DNA of 64,000 bases from Salana multivorans (GCF_003751805.1 NZ_RKHQ01000002.1:930001-994000), one strand, 5' to 3'; shown: positions 27,383 through 36,754, counted from the first letter of the stretch. Notes: generated by a model not told the origin, from the sequence alone. A program made the numbers and translations.

Positions 27383-27402
27383 CTGCTACGTAAAGATAGC
27401 AG
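27383..27402 (-). promoter_or_regulatory. Inverted repeat overlapping the putative -10 of the secreted-protein operon
   Basis: CTGCTA (27383-27388) and TAGCAG (27397-27402) are perfect 6-bp arms with eight bases between. On the minus strand the region contains TATCTT (27398-27393), a TANNNT -10 box placed about 32 bases before the GTG. An operator over the -10 is the simplest reading; no -35 is clear. Confidence 0.45.
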
Positions 27403-27504
27403 CGATTCGACTTTCTCGTCGCCGGGTCGGCCCGGTGTCGACGGGTCGGAGGCGGAACGGGACGGTCGGGGCAGGTGCTCGCGGGTCCGGCTCGGTCGGG
27501 CGCG

Positions 27505-28239
27505 TCAGGCGCCGCGCGGTCGGAGGAAGCGCTCCACGGCCGCGGCCAGCTCGGGCGCCGCGTCCCACGGGACCATGTGACCGACGCCGGCGACGCGCAG
27601 GAGCCTGGCGTCCGGCAGCGCGGACACGATGAGGTCGGTGTGCTCGGGCCGGATGACGTCGCGCTCACCCACCACGACGAGGACGGGCTGCGTCACCCGC
27701 CGCAGCGCGCCCGCATCGATCTCCGGGTCCCTCGTCATGAGCCCGAGCCGCTCGCTGAGCGAGCCGAGCGGCGCGACCCGCGGCAGGAACCGGGCGCCGA
27801 CCCGCGAGACGGCGTGCGCGGCCTCGGTCCACAGCAGCGAGAACGGCGCGAGGCCGCCGGGATCGAGGTTCGCCCCGACGATCACGAGCCGGCCGGCCAC
27901 CCCCGGGTGCCGCAGGGCGAGCTCCAGCGCGATGTTGCCGCCGTCGCTGAAGCCGACGACGGGCGCCCCGGCGAGGCCCAGCCGCGTCAGGACGTCCGCG
28001 ACGTCGTCGGCCATCCGGACGATCCGCAGCTCGCCGTCCCCGCGCGGCGAGCGCCCGTGTCCGCGCGAGTCGATCCCGACGAGCGTGAAGCGGGGCGCGA
28101 GCAGCGGGACGAGGCGGTCGAACACGCGGTGCGACTCGGAGTTCCCGTGCAGCAGGACGAGCGGTGGCCCGTACCCGGCCACGACGACCCACAGGGGCCC
28201 GACGAGGTCACCGGGGTGCCGCAGCCGGTCGAGGTCCAT
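27505..28239 (-). CDS. Alpha/beta-fold hydrolase
   Basis: 244 residues, probable cytosolic esterase or related hydrolase. The oxyanion motif LLHGNSESHRVFD (about 29-41), IDSRGHGRSP, the nucleophile elbow GFSDGGN (Ser about 97), a late acid in VGERDVIRPEH and the catalytic His in VGHMVPWDAAPE form a full triad. Substrate unknown. No ribosome site is visible; GACACT six bases before the ATG may be a -10 for a leaderless mRNA. The OsmC gene lies 69 bp upstream on the same strand. Confidence 0.87.
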   Translation of the reverse strand: MDLDRLRHPGDLVGPLWVVVAGYGPPLVLLHGNSESHRVFDRLVPLLAPRFTLVGIDSRGHGRSPRGDGELRIVRMADDVADVLTRLGLAGAPVVGFSDGGNIALELALRHPGVAGRLVIVGANLDPGGLAPFSLLWTEAAHAVSRVGARFLPRVAPLGSLSERLGLMTRDPEIDAGALRRVTQPVLVVVGERDVIRPEHTDLIVSALPDARLLRVAGVGHMVPWDAAPELAAAVERFLRPRGA

Positions 28240-28308
28240 GACCCCAGTGTCACCCCGCGCGGGACCGCGTGCGCGAGCCGGCGCACCGGCCGCCGGACCG
28301 CGCCGGTC

Positions 28309-28776
28309 TCACACCGTCTCGATCGTGACCTCGTGCCGCACCGGGACGGCGATCGAGCGCGCGATGAAGCAGTACTCCCCCACGCGGTGGTGCAGCTCCT
28401 CGGCGAGGACGGCGTCGGAGGCCGGGTCGATCCGCACGCGGGGACGGAGCGTCACGCTCTCGAACTGACCCGCGCCGCTCGGCTCCTCGACCATGACCCC
28501 GGTCGGCCGGTCGACGTACTCGAGGACGACGACACCGGCCGCGGCGGCGAGGCCGAGGTACCAGAGCATGTGGCACTGCGCGATCGAGGCCACGAAGAGC
28601 TGCTCCGGGTTCCACCGGGCCGGGTCGCCGCGGAACGCCGGGTCGGAGGAGCCGGCGATCGGGGCCGGCCCGGCGGCCGTCACGGTGTGGTCGCGGGAGT
28701 AGGCGCGCGGCGACGTCGTCCCGGATCCGCCCGAGCCCGTCCACTCGATCGTGAGCTCGTACCGGTGCCGTCCCAT
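28309..28776 (-). CDS. OsmC-family peroxiredoxin-like protein
   Basis: 155 residues, OsmC/Ohr superfamily. Members reduce organic hydroperoxides with two cysteines, here in SIAQCHMLWYL (about residue 67) and EYCFIARSI (about 134), both conserved in position. The N-terminal NPEQLFVAS motif is also typical. ATG follows GGGAGGGCCG. It belongs to the YhfA/OsmC-like subgroup rather than clear Ohr; the true substrate is unverified. It lies downstream of truB by 60 bp and upstream of the hydrolase. Confidence 0.88.
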   Translation of the reverse strand: MGRHRYELTIEWTGSGGSGTTSPRAYSRDHTVTAAGPAPIAGSSDPAFRGDPARWNPEQLFVASIAQCHMLWYLGLAAAAGVVVLEYVDRPTGVMVEEPSGAGQFESVTLRPRVRIDPASDAVLAEELHHRVGEYCFIARSIAVPVRHEVTIETV

Positions 28777-28836
28777 CGGCCCTCCCTTCCGTCCGCCTCC
28801 CGGCGGATCGAGCCTTCGTCGCGTCGCCGCCGTCGG

Positions 28837-29802
28837 CTATGCGACGCCGTGCACGACCACGGGGCGGGCGAGCAGCTCCCCGCGCCGGGTCTGGTCCTCC
28901 AGCACGGCCAGCAGCCGCCCGTCGGGCGCGATCGCCGCGTGCGGGCCGGCCGCACCGGTCGGCGCGAGCCAGCGGCCGTGCCCGAGGTCGACGGCCTCGT
29001 CCTCGGTCACGCGGCGCACGGGCATCGCGGCCGCGGCGGCCAGCGCCGGGGTCAGCAGCTCGGGTCGCGCGACGACGGCGCCGTCGGGTCCGAGGCAGGA
29101 GGCGAGGTCGATCGCCGCGTCGAGCGTGTAGCCGGCCACCCGGGTGCGGCGCAGCGCCGTGAGGTGGCCGCCCGTGCCGAGGTCCGCGCCGAGGTCGCGC
29201 GCGAGCGCGCGGACGTAGGTGCCGGAGGAGCACGTCACGGACACGTCGACGTCGAGGACGGGGGTCGCGTCGTCCGCCGTCGCCGACCGGGTCGCGAGGA
29301 TCGTGAAGTCCGTGACGCTGACGGGACGCGCGGACAGGGCGACGTCCTCCCCGGCGCGCACGCGCGCGTAGGAGCGTCGGCCGCCGACCTTGATGGCGCT
29401 GACGGCGCTCGGCACCTGCTCGATGTCGCCGGTCAGGCGCGCGACCCCCGCCTCGAGCGCCGATCGCTCGACGCCGGACGCGCCGCGCGTCGCCGTGACC
29501 TCGCCCTCGGCGTCGTCGGTCACGGTGTCCTGTCCCAACCGGATCGTCGCGAGATACGTCTTGTCCGCCCCGACGACGTAGGTGAGCAGCCGCGTCGAGC
29601 GGCCGACCCCGAGCACGAGCACGCCCGTGGCCATCGGGTCGAGCGTCCCCGCGTGGCCGACCTTCTTCGTCCCGAGGATGCGCCGGGCGCGGGCGACGAC
29701 GTCGTGCGACGTCCAGCCGGCCGGCTTGTCGACGACGAGAAGCCCGTCGGGCGAGGGGGCTCCCCCACCCGACGGGCTTCTCGTCGTGCGTGACTCGTCC
29801 AG
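28837..29802 (-). CDS. truB: tRNA pseudouridine(55) synthase; 5' end anomalous
   Basis: Makes pseudouridine-55 in the tRNA T loop. The core is standard: DGLLVVDKPAGWTSHDVV, KKVGHAGTLDPMATGVLV with the catalytic Asp, and SGTYVRALARDLG. The homologous N-terminus (PDGLLVVDKP) lies at about 29773, upstream of the first in-frame ATG (29634), but no ATG, GTG or TTG precedes it in frame. The frame is open to a CTG at 29802, just past the rbfA stop, which I use provisionally (321 residues). Alternatively, GTG in GGGTGGGGGAG would be in frame if one base were added to the G5 or C5 run, suggesting a sequencing indel or a real frameshift inside a large inverted repeat. Confidence 0.75.
   Translation of the reverse strand: MDESRTTRSPSGGGAPSPDGLLVVDKPAGWTSHDVVARARRILGTKKVGHAGTLDPMATGVLVLGVGRSTRLLTYVVGADKTYLATIRLGQDTVTDDAEGEVTATRGASGVERSALEAGVARLTGDIEQVPSAVSAIKVGGRRSYARVRAGEDVALSARPVSVTDFTILATRSATADDATPVLDVDVSVTCSSGTYVRALARDLGADLGTGGHLTALRRTRVAGYTLDAAIDLASCLGPDGAVVARPELLTPALAAAAAMPVRRVTEDEAVDLGHGRWLAPTGAAGPHAAIAPDGRLLAVLEDQTRRGELLARPVVVHGVA
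29732..29787. repeat. 20-bp perfect inverted repeat across the truB start region
   Basis: Arms 29732-29751 and 29768-29787 are perfectly complementary, and the 16-base centre itself contains GGGGG/CCCCC. The promoter-proximal arm is noncoding and the other encodes the TruB residues PDGLLVV. In RNA it would form a very stable hairpin 18 bases after the rbfA stop, like a terminator or a translation block. Confidence 0.9.
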
Positions 29803-29804
29803 CG

Positions 29805-30275
29805 TCAGACCAGCTCGTCGTCCGCGTCGTCGTCCGACGCGTCGTCGGACTCCTCGTCGGCCGCCACGCGATACGGGTCGGCCTCGCCCGCGGGCTGCTT
29901 GCCCTCGGCGAGCGCCCGGATCTCGGCGTCGCGCGCCGCAGCGACGCGCAGCGCCTCGGCGATGTCGGCCGCGGTCTGCGGCGTGTGGTCGAGCTGGAAG
30001 GTGAGCGTCGGGGTGAACTTGACGCCCGTCTGCTTGCCGACCTCGCTGCGCAGGAGACCCTTGGCGGACTCCAGCGCCGCCGCGGACGCGGTGGCCTGCG
30101 CCTCGTCGCCGAGCACCGTGTAGAACACGGTCGCGTGCTGGAGGTCGCCGGTCACCTTGACGCCCGTCACGGTGACGAAGCCGAGCCGCGGATCCTTGAT
30201 CCGCGTGTCGAGCATCGTCGCGACGATCTCCTTGATCGCCTCACCGAGCCGGATCGCCCGCGAGTTGTCGCTCAT
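29805..30275 (-). CDS. rbfA: Ribosome-binding factor A
   Basis: 156-residue KH-fold protein that binds the 30S subunit during 16S rRNA maturation. Motifs [39 protein letters not shown] and [13 protein letters not shown] are characteristic. ATG overlaps the infB stop (ATGA). The C-terminal 30 residues form an acidic tail. It is followed at once by the truB hairpin. Confidence 0.96.
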   Translation of the reverse strand: MSDNSRAIRLGEAIKEIVATMLDTRIKDPRLGFVTVTGVKVTGDLQHATVFYTVLGDEAQATASAAALESAKGLLRSEVGKQTGVKFTPTLTFQLDHTPQTAADIAEALRVAAARDAEIRALAEGKQPAGEADPYRVAADEESDDASDDDADDELV

Positions 30276-33181
30276 GCGGTCCGCTCCTTCTCGCGCATCT
30301 CGAACGTCTCGATGACGTCACCCTCGCGGATGTCGTTGAACGAGCCGAGGCCGATACCGCACTCGAAGCCCTCGCGGACCTCGGTGACGTCGTCCTTCTC
30401 GCGACGCAGCGACTCGATCTTGAGGTTGTCCCCGACCACGACCCCGTCGCGCAGGACGCGCGCGGCGGCGTTGCGGCGGATGAGACCCGACCGCACGATC
30501 GATCCGGCGATGTTCCCGAACTTGGAGCTGCGGAAGATCTGACGGATCTCCGCGGTCCCGAGCTGGACCTCCTCGTAGATCGGCTTGAGCATGCCCTTGA
30601 GCGAGTTCTCCACGTCCTCGATCGCCTGGTAGATGATCGAGTAGTAGCGGATGTCGACGCCCTCGCGGTCGGCGAGCTCCGCCACCCGGACGTCCGGGCG
30701 CACGTTGAAGCCGATGATGACCGCGTTGTCGACGGTCGCGAGGTTGACGTCGTTCTGCGTGATCGCACCGACACCGCGGTGGATGATCCGCAGCTCGACC
30801 TCGTCGCCGACGTCGATCTTGAGCAGCGCGTCCTCGAGGGCCTCGACGGCACCGGATACGTCGCCCTTGAGGACGAGGTTGAGCGTGTCGACCTTGCCCC
30901 TCTCGAGCGCCTCGGTGAAGTCCTCGAGGCTCATCCGCTTGCGGCGGCGGGCCAGGAGGGCGGCCCGCTCGGCGGCGTCGCGCTTGTCGGCGATCTGCCG
31001 CGCGGTCCGGTCGTCCGGAGCCACGAGGAAGGTGTCGCCGGCGCGCGGCACCGAGGTCAGACCGAGCACCTGCACGGGGCAGGACGGGCCGGCCTGCGCC
31101 AGCGCCTCACCGCGGTCGTCGAACATCGCGCGGACGCGGCCGTAGGCCGTTCCCGCGACGATCGCGTCGCCGACGTTGAGCGTCCCGGACTGGACCAGGA
31201 CGGTCGCGACGGAGCCGCGGCCCTTGTCGAGGTTCGCCTCGATGGCGACGCCGCGCGCGTCCTTGTCCGGGTTCGCCCGCAGGTCGAGGGACGCGTCCGC
31301 CGTGAGGAGGACGGCCTCGAGCAGCTCGTCGATACCGGTGCGCTTGAGCGCCGAGATCGGGACGAACATCGTGTCGCCGCCGTAGGCCTCGGCCACCAGG
31401 TTGTACTCGGTGAGCTGCTGCATCACCTTGTCCGGGTTGGCCGACTCCTTGTCGATCTTGTTGACGGCCACGACGATCGGCACACCGGCCGCCTGCGCGT
31501 GGTTGAGCGCCTCGATCGTCTGGGGCATCACGCCGTCGTCCGCCGCGACCACGAGGATCGCGATGTCCGTGACGTCGGCACCGCGTGCACGCATGGCGGT
31601 GAACGCCTCATGACCCGGGGTGTCGATGAACGTGATGGCGCGGTCGGCACCCTCGTGCTCGACGGTGACCTGGTAGGCCCCGATGTGCTGGGTGATGCCG
31701 CCGGCCTCGCCCGCGACGACGTCCGAGGAGCGGATCGCGTCGAGGAGCTTGGTCTTTCCGTGGTCGACGTGACCCATGACCGTGACCACCGGGGGCCGCG
31801 GCTGCAGGTCCTCGTCGCCCTCGGCCTCGAGCTCCGCGTCCAGGTCGATGTCGAACGACTCGAGCAGCTCGCGGTCCTCGTCCTCCGGGGAGACGATCTC
31901 GACCACGTAGCCGAGCTCGCCGCCGAGCGCCTCGAGCGTTCCCTCGTCGAGGGCCTGGGTCACGGTCGCCATCTCACCGAGGTGGAACAGGACGGTGACG
32001 AGGCTCGCGGGGTTCGCGTCGATCCGGTCGGCGAAGTCGTTCAGGCTCGCGCCGCGACGGATGCGGACGACCGTCGTGCCGTCTCCGCGGGGAACGGACA
32101 CGCCGCCGATCGTCGGCGCGGACATCTGCTCGAACTCCTGCCGCTTCGCGCGACGCGACTTGCGAGCGCGGACCGGCTTGCCGCCAGCGCGACCGAAGGC
32201 ACCCTGGGTGCCGCCGCGACCGCGGCCGCCACCACCGGGACGGCCACCGCCGCCGGTGAAGCCGCCGCCACCGCCGGGAGCGCCACCGCCACCGCCGGGA
32301 CGGCCGCCGAAGCCACCGCCGCCACCGGGACGACCACGGCCGCCGGGACCGCCCTGGGCGCCGCCGGGGCCGCCCTGACCGCCACGCGCCGGAGCGCCGG
32401 GGCGCCCGACGGAGCTGCGTCCGGGCATCGCCGCGGGCGAGGGACGAGGACCGCCGGGACGGGGACCTGCGGCGCCACCGGCGCCACGCGGGCTGCCGGA
32501 CGCGCCGGGGCCGCCCGTCCCACCCGGGCGGGGACCGCCCGAGCCGCCGGGACGCGGCATGCCCTGCGAGGGCGCGTACGGGTTGTTGCCGGGACGGGCC
32601 GAGCTGCCCGGGCGGGGACCGCCCGAGCCGCCGGGACGCGGCATGCCCTGCGAGGGCGCGTACGGGTTGTTGCCGGGACGGGCGTCGCGGTCACCGCGAC
32701 CGTCACGACCGTCGCGTCCGGAGCTCGGACGGGCGGCCGGGCCGGGACGCGGGCCGGGGGTCGGACCGCCGGGCGTCGCGGAGGCCGCGGACGTCCGGGC
32801 GGCGGGTGCCGCCGGCTCCTCGGGGGCTCCGGCGGCCGGGGAGGCCTCGGCCGGCCGGGCGGCGGGAGCCGGTGCCTCGGCCGGAGCCGGGGCGGACGGC
32901 TCGGCGTCCGGCGTCGGGGAAGCCGCGGGCGCGCCGGGCTTCGGACCGCCGGACCGGCGGCCGGCGGACGTCGTGGGCTGCGCGGCCGATGGCCTGGCAG
33001 CGTCGGGGGTCGGGGCGGGGGACGCCGAGGCGTACTTCTCCCGCAGGCGCCGTTCGACCGGCGCCTCGATGGTCGAGGACGCCGACTTGACGTACTCCCC
33101 CATCGTGTTCAGCTCTTCGAGCAGGTTCTTGCTGCTCGTGCCGAGCTCCCGTGCTAGTTCGTGCACGCGGGTCTTGGCCAC
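30272..33181 (-). CDS. infB: Translation initiation factor IF-2
   Basis: 969-residue GTPase that places initiator tRNA. N-terminal IF2N domain ([14 protein letters not shown]-like, 1-50), a long Pro/Gly/Arg/Ala-rich disordered region (about 55-345) with a 28-residue repeat ([22 protein letters not shown]) and Gly-rich tracts, a second IF2N motif ([19 protein letters not shown]), then the G domain ([26 protein letters not shown]) and domains II-IV. The GTG at 33181 has AAGGAGA upstream. It overlaps rbfA by 4 bp. Confidence 0.97.
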   Translation of the reverse strand: MAKTRVHELARELGTSSKNLLEELNTMGEYVKSASSTIEAPVERRLREKYASASPAPTPDAARPSAAQPTTSAGRRSGGPKPGAPAASPTPDAEPSAPAPAEAPAPAARPAEASPAAGAPEEPAAPAARTSAASATPGGPTPGPRPGPAARPSSGRDGRDGRGDRDARPGNNPYAPSQGMPRPGGSGGPRPGSSARPGNNPYAPSQGMPRPGGSGGPRPGGTGGPGASGSPRGAGGAAGPRPGGPRPSPAAMPGRSSVGRPGAPARGGQGGPGGAQGGPGGRGRPGGGGGFGGRPGGGGGAPGGGGGFTGGGGRPGGGGRGRGGTQGAFGRAGGKPVRARKSRRAKRQEFEQMSAPTIGGVSVPRGDGTTVVRIRRGASLNDFADRIDANPASLVTVLFHLGEMATVTQALDEGTLEALGGELGYVVEIVSPEDEDRELLESFDIDLDAELEAEGDEDLQPRPPVVTVMGHVDHGKTKLLDAIRSSDVVAGEAGGITQHIGAYQVTVEHEGADRAITFIDTPGHEAFTAMRARGADVTDIAILVVAADDGVMPQTIEALNHAQAAGVPIVVAVNKIDKESANPDKVMQQLTEYNLVAEAYGGDTMFVPISALKRTGIDELLEAVLLTADASLDLRANPDKDARGVAIEANLDKGRGSVATVLVQSGTLNVGDAIVAGTAYGRVRAMFDDRGEALAQAGPSCPVQVLGLTSVPRAGDTFLVAPDDRTARQIADKRDAAERAALLARRRKRMSLEDFTEALERGKVDTLNLVLKGDVSGAVEALEDALLKIDVGDEVELRIIHRGVGAITQNDVNLATVDNAVIIGFNVRPDVRVAELADREGVDIRYYSIIYQAIEDVENSLKGMLKPIYEEVQLGTAEIRQIFRSSKFGNIAGSIVRSGLIRRNAAARVLRDGVVVGDNLKIESLRREKDDVTEVREGFECGIGLGSFNDIREGDVIETFEMREKERTA
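32523..32683. repeat. 77-bp perfect direct repeat, 84-bp period, inside infB
   Basis: 32523-32599 and 32607-32683 are identical and in frame, encoding two copies of the [18 protein letters not shown] segment of the IF-2 N-terminal linker. Confidence 0.9.
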
Positions 33182-33307
33182 AACTCTCCTTCTCCGGGTC
33201 CACCCGGGGAAGGGGGGACCACGATCAGTGGTTCGAGCTCATTGCTGAGTACTCATCGGGTGCCCATCGGCATGTCATCCCGCTCTCGTTGCTCGTCCTC
33301 GCTCGTC

Positions 33308-33321
33308 CTCCCGGGCGGGAG
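33308..33321 (-). terminator. Small hairpin between ylxR and infB
   Basis: CTCCC-GGGC-GGGAG, 17 bases after the ylxR stop. The 156-bp ylxR-infB gap also has a perfect palindrome TGAGTACTCA (33246-33255). The stem is short, so attenuation rather than full termination is more likely. Confidence 0.35.
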
Positions 33322-33337
33322 CCCGAGCGGTGCGTCC

Positions 33338-33733
33338 TCATCTCTCGCTGCCCGCCGGTCGGTGCTGCGCACCCACCAGCTCGGCCATCCGGCTCACCAC
33401 GGCGGAGGTGTCGACGGGCGGCTGCAGTCGCAGCGCTCGTGCCACCGCCCCCCGGCGCAGTGCCAGCTCGAGACAGGTCTGCCGCGGATGAAGCCATCCG
33501 CCGCGTCCCGGTGCGCTGCGCCTCTCGTCGACCACCACGGTGGCCGGTCCGATCGCCACGAGACGTACCAGGTCGGACCGCGAGTCACGTTCCCGGCAGC
33601 CGAGGCAGGTCCGCACCGGCTCGCGACCCGAGCGGGCCGCGCTCCCCCGCGCTCCGGTACGACCGGTGGGTGCGGGGGCTGTGGTGGGACGTGACAGGGG
33701 TGCGCCGGGAGATGGGCTCACAGGTCCGGTCAT
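33338..33733 (-). CDS. ylxR: YlxR/RnpM family RNA-binding protein (DUF448)
   Basis: 131 residues; the DUF448 core spans about 40-115 with the family signature VRTCLGCRERDSRSDLVRLV and GRGGWLHPRQTCLELALRRGAVARAL. Recent work on Bacillus shows YlxR (RnpM) modulates RNase P; that role here is by homology. It lies between nusA and infB, its usual place. A Pro/Ser-rich N-terminal extension of about 35 residues precedes the domain. Confidence 0.9.
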   Translation of the reverse strand: MTGPVSPSPGAPLSRPTTAPAPTGRTGARGSAARSGREPVRTCLGCRERDSRSDLVRLVAIGPATVVVDERRSAPGRGGWLHPRQTCLELALRRGAVARALRLQPPVDTSAVVSRMAELVGAQHRPAGSER

Positions 33734-33793
33734 GATCCTACCCCTCGACGGTCCGTGGGTTCGCCGACGACGCCGGCGTTGCGCGCTCCGGGC

Positions 33794-34789
33794 TCACGCC
33801 TCGGCGGGCTCGTCGGCGGGCGCGTCCGAGCGGATGTCGATCTTCCAGCCGGTCAGGCGCGCCGCGAGGCGGGCGTTCTGCCCCTCCTTGCCGATCGCGA
33901 GCGAGAGCTGGTAGTCGGGCACGACGACGCGTGCGGCACGCGCCTCCGGGTCCACCACCGTGACGCTGCTCACCCGGGCGGGCGAGAGCGCGGCGCCGAC
34001 GAAGCGGGCCGGGTCGTCGTGGTAGTCGACGATGTCGATCTTCTCGCCGCGCAGCTCGGCCATGACGGCGCGCACGCGCTGGCCCATCGGGCCGATGCAG
34101 GCGCCCTTGGCCCCGACGCCCGGCGTCCGCGAGGCGACGGCCACCTTCGTCCGGTGGCCCTCCTCGCGCGCGATCGCCACGATCTCGACGCTGCCGTCGG
34201 CGACCTCGGGCACCTCGTGCTCGAACAGCCGGCGGACGAAGTTCGGGTGGGTCCGCGAGAGCGTGATCTGCGCGCCGCGGGGACCCCGGCCCACCTCCGT
34301 CACGTAGGCCTTGACGCGCTCGCCGTGGCTGAAGCTCTCGCCCGGGACCTGCTCGTGCGGCGGCAGGACCGCCTCGACGCCGCCGAGGTCGACGAGCACG
34401 TTGCCGCCCTTGCCGCCCTGCTGCACGACGCCCGAGACGAGCTGGAACTTGCTGGAGCTGAACGCCCCGAGCACCTGCTCGTCCTCGGCCTCGCGCAGCC
34501 GCTGGACGATGACGCTGCGGACCGTCGCGGCTGCGACCCGCCCGAAGCCCTCGGGCGCCTCCTGGGTGTAGGTGTGCGCGACGGCGTCCTCCCCCTCGCC
34601 CGTGTGCTCGGTCACGACGATGCTCACGTGGCCCGTGCGCCGGTCGATCTCGACGCGGGCGTCGCGCTGCGCCTCGGGCGTCGACTCGTAGGCCTTGAGC
34701 AGGGCCTGCTCGATGGCGCCGACGAGGGTCTCGAGCGGGATCTCGCGCTCGCTCTCGACGAGTCGCAGGGCGGTCATGTCGATGTCCAT
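33794..34789 (-). CDS. nusA: Transcription termination/antitermination factor NusA
   Basis: 331 residues, lacking C-terminal acidic repeats as in other actinobacteria. N-terminal RNA-polymerase-binding domain (1-100), S1 (about 110-180, [20 protein letters not shown]), and two KH domains ([46 protein letters not shown]). ATG 34789 was chosen because AGGAG lies seven bases upstream. Part of the rimP-nusA-ylxR-infB operon. Confidence 0.97.
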   Translation of the reverse strand: MDIDMTALRLVESEREIPLETLVGAIEQALLKAYESTPEAQRDARVEIDRRTGHVSIVVTEHTGEGEDAVAHTYTQEAPEGFGRVAAATVRSVIVQRLREAEDEQVLGAFSSSKFQLVSGVVQQGGKGGNVLVDLGGVEAVLPPHEQVPGESFSHGERVKAYVTEVGRGPRGAQITLSRTHPNFVRRLFEHEVPEVADGSVEIVAIAREEGHRTKVAVASRTPGVGAKGACIGPMGQRVRAVMAELRGEKIDIVDYHDDPARFVGAALSPARVSSVTVVDPEARAARVVVPDYQLSLAIGKEGQNARLAARLTGWKIDIRSDAPADEPAEA

Positions 34790-34864
34790 GGGGTACTCCT
34801 CTCCGCCGACCGGGATCGGCACGTCTCTCGGGACCCGGGCTCCTGGGGCCCGGGTCGGCGGCGC

Positions 34865-35368
34865 TCAGCGCAGCTCGACCTCGACCACGGCACGGTCGAT
34901 GGCGTCGAACGGGATGCGGCGGGTGTCGGTGTCGGCGCCGTCCGACCGGACGGTCACGGCCTCCTCGTCGGCCCCGACGACCCGGGCGACCAGCCGCTCG
35001 GGGGCGCCACCGGCGGGCGCGTCCGGCGTCGCGTCGGCGGTCAGCACGAACGCGACGAGCCGGCCCTCGGCACGCCGGAAGTGGCGCGGGGTGGTGAGCT
35101 CGCGCGCGGCGCCGGGGGTGCCGATCTCGAGCGTGTAGGCGCCGTCGACGACGTCGATGACGTCCATGAGCTTCGAGATCTCGCGCGACACGTCTCCGAG
35201 GCGGTCGAGGTCGAGCGACCCCGGTCCGTCGGCCAGGTCGAGGGTGATCTCGACGGCGGTCTCCCGACCGCGCCGACGCAGGCGCACGTCCTCGAGTGCG
35301 AGCCCGTGCTCGGCCACCAGGGCCGCGACCGCGGATCGGATCTGGGTCTCGGGTGAGGCGGGGGGCAT
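34865..35368 (-). CDS. rimP: Ribosome maturation factor RimP
   Basis: 167-residue 30S assembly factor. Two-domain RimP layout: GLALEDVRLRRRGRETAVEITLD, then SREISKLMDVIDVVDGAYTLEIGTPG and the C-terminal LTTPRHFRRAEGR-SH3 region. ATG 35368 with GGAG five bases upstream starts the protein at the conserved region. First gene of the nus operon; promoter TAGAAT about 80 bp upstream. Confidence 0.95.
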   Translation of the reverse strand: MPPASPETQIRSAVAALVAEHGLALEDVRLRRRGRETAVEITLDLADGPGSLDLDRLGDVSREISKLMDVIDVVDGAYTLEIGTPGAARELTTPRHFRRAEGRLVAFVLTADATPDAPAGGAPERLVARVVGADEEAVTVRSDGADTDTRRIPFDAIDRAVVEVELR

Positions 35369-35449
35369 CGGATCTCCAGTTGTGCGAGCTGTGGGGCGGC
35401 GCCGCACCGTGCGTGACCGACGGGCGGCGACCTCCGGTGGGGCCGACCG

Positions 35450-35455
35450 ATTCTA
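35450..35455 (-). promoter_or_regulatory. -10 element of the rimP-nusA-infB operon
   Basis: TAGAAT on the minus strand, a close match to the -10 consensus, 81 bp before the rimP start; the -35 is not clear. The rest of 35369-35667 holds only the divergent promoters and no gene. Confidence 0.55.
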
Positions 35456-35654
35456 CCGCCCGGTTGACCCGCGACGCCCGGCGCCCGGGGACTGCGCCCA
35501 GGATCGGTCGGCGCCCCGCCCGGGTCGACGTCGGGCCTCCTCGCGGCCGCGTGACGTCTCGCCGCGGCCGAGTGACCCGCGGCGGAGACCGAGGGACCGG
35601 TCCCGCTCGCGCCGCGCGCCGGCCGGCTGCCCGGTCCGGGCGAGGCACCTCGGC

Positions 35655-35660
35655 TACGCT
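35655..35660 (+). promoter_or_regulatory. -10 element for leaderless DUF4439-type lipoprotein gene
   Basis: TACGCT lies seven bases before the GTG at 35668, with no ribosome binding site between. Confidence 0.5.
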
Positions 35661-35667
35661 CGCCATC

Positions 35668-36678
35668 GTGCCCCCCACTCGCCGTCGCGCCGCGCTGGTC
35701 GCCGCACTCGTGCTCGCCGCGGGCTGGACGACGACGTCGTGCGGGATCCATCTCGCCGAGGCGCCGCCGGCGGTCCCGACACCGGACGCGGCCGAGATCG
35801 CCCGGTCGGGCGCCGTCGAGGCGGCCGAGCGGATCGGGGCGGTGGCGCGGGCGGCGTCCTCCTCGGTGACCGATCCGGGCCTGTCGAGCGTCCTGGACCA
35901 GATCGCCGCCGGGTCCGCCACCCAGGCCGAGACCCTCGGCGGCACCTGGACACCGCCGCCCCGCCCCACCCCGTCGAGCACGGACCCGTCGGACCCGGCC
36001 TCGTCGTCCTCCGCGCCGACGGCGGCGACGCTCGAGGACGTGCTCGTCGCGCTCAGCGAGGGCGCCACCACCGCGCGGGACGGCTCCACGACGTCGGACC
36101 CGACGCTCGGCCGGCTCCTGCTCTCGGTCGCGCTGTGGCGCGACCTGGCCGCGTTCGAGCTGACCAGGGCGGCCGACGCCGCCGGCGAGGGCGAGGCGGT
36201 CCAGGCCGTGACGCTCTCCCGCGGCGGGATCGACGACGCGGCGCTCCAGGTCTCGACGCTCGGCTCGAGCCCGGAGCTCGTCCGCGGCCTCGACGGGACG
36301 GCCTTCACCTACGAGGCCCTCGCGGCCCGCACCTCTGACGAGACGTCGCGCGCGACGTGGGTCGCGCGGGCCGCGGCGCTGCGGCGGGCCGGGGACACCG
36401 TCGCCGTGGCGAGCGGCGTCGCCGGCACCTCGAACGACCCGCGGCAGGGGTTCTACGACGTGGCGTCGGTCCTGGCGCTGGACGAGACGGCCGCCGTCGC
36501 CACGCTCGAGGCCTCGCTCGCGGAGCTCTGGGTCAACGCCGACGCACCGGGCGCCCTGCGTCCGACGGTCGCCGACGCGGCCCTCGAGAGCTACCTCCTG
36601 GCCCTCCAGACCGGCGCGACGCTCGCACCGCTCGACTCCTCGGCGGTCGTGCTCCCGGGGCTGGTCACGCCGTCCTGA
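35668..36678 (+). CDS. Predicted lipoprotein with ferritin-like DUF4439-type domain
   Basis: 336 residues. A short signal peptide ends in lipobox GWTTTSC (Cys about 26). The body is helical, with the C-terminal part (about 180-330: LARTSDETSRATWVARAAALRRAGD and NDPRQGFYDVASVL) resembling the DUF4439 ferritin-like family. The same family lies next to rimP in Mycobacterium tuberculosis (Rv2843-Rv2844 region), so synteny supports the call. GTG 35668 is leaderless by position. Function unknown. A Ser/Pro-rich linker interrupts residues 95-120. Confidence 0.72.
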   Translation: MPPTRRRAALVAALVLAAGWTTTSCGIHLAEAPPAVPTPDAAEIARSGAVEAAERIGAVARAASSSVTDPGLSSVLDQIAAGSATQAETLGGTWTPPPRPTPSSTDPSDPASSSSAPTAATLEDVLVALSEGATTARDGSTTSDPTLGRLLLSVALWRDLAAFELTRAADAAGEGEAVQAVTLSRGGIDDAALQVSTLGSSPELVRGLDGTAFTYEALAARTSDETSRATWVARAAALRRAGDTVAVASGVAGTSNDPRQGFYDVASVLALDETAAVATLEASLAELWVNADAPGALRPTVADAALESYLLALQTGATLAPLDSSAVVLPGLVTPS

Positions 36679-36754
36679 GCCGACCGTCCCGAACCGCGCG
36701 CAGCCGGGCCGACGGAGGCGGCGGACCCGACGGTCCAGGTCCGGACGGTCTCAG
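36675..36754. terminator. Possible bidirectional terminator between converging genes
   Basis: CTGAG...ACCGTCC (36675-36688) can pair with GGACGGTCTCAG (36743-36754), 12 bp with a three-base bulge and a long loop. Support is mainly its place between the stops of the lipoprotein and the minus-strand gene. Confidence 0.35.

Noticed and set aside
23130-28836. Integrated mobile element
   Set aside because: No integrase, transposase, tRNA target or flanking direct repeats were found; only composition and gene order suggest transfer.
29732-29787. Simple intrinsic terminator of the infB-rbfA operon
   Set aside because: One arm encodes conserved TruB residues, so plain termination here would silence truB unless it has another promoter; kept as an inverted repeat of open function.
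33182-33337. Small RNA or riboswitch between ylxR and infB
   Set aside because: Only short hairpins and one 10-bp palindrome are visible and no known aptamer pattern is recognised.
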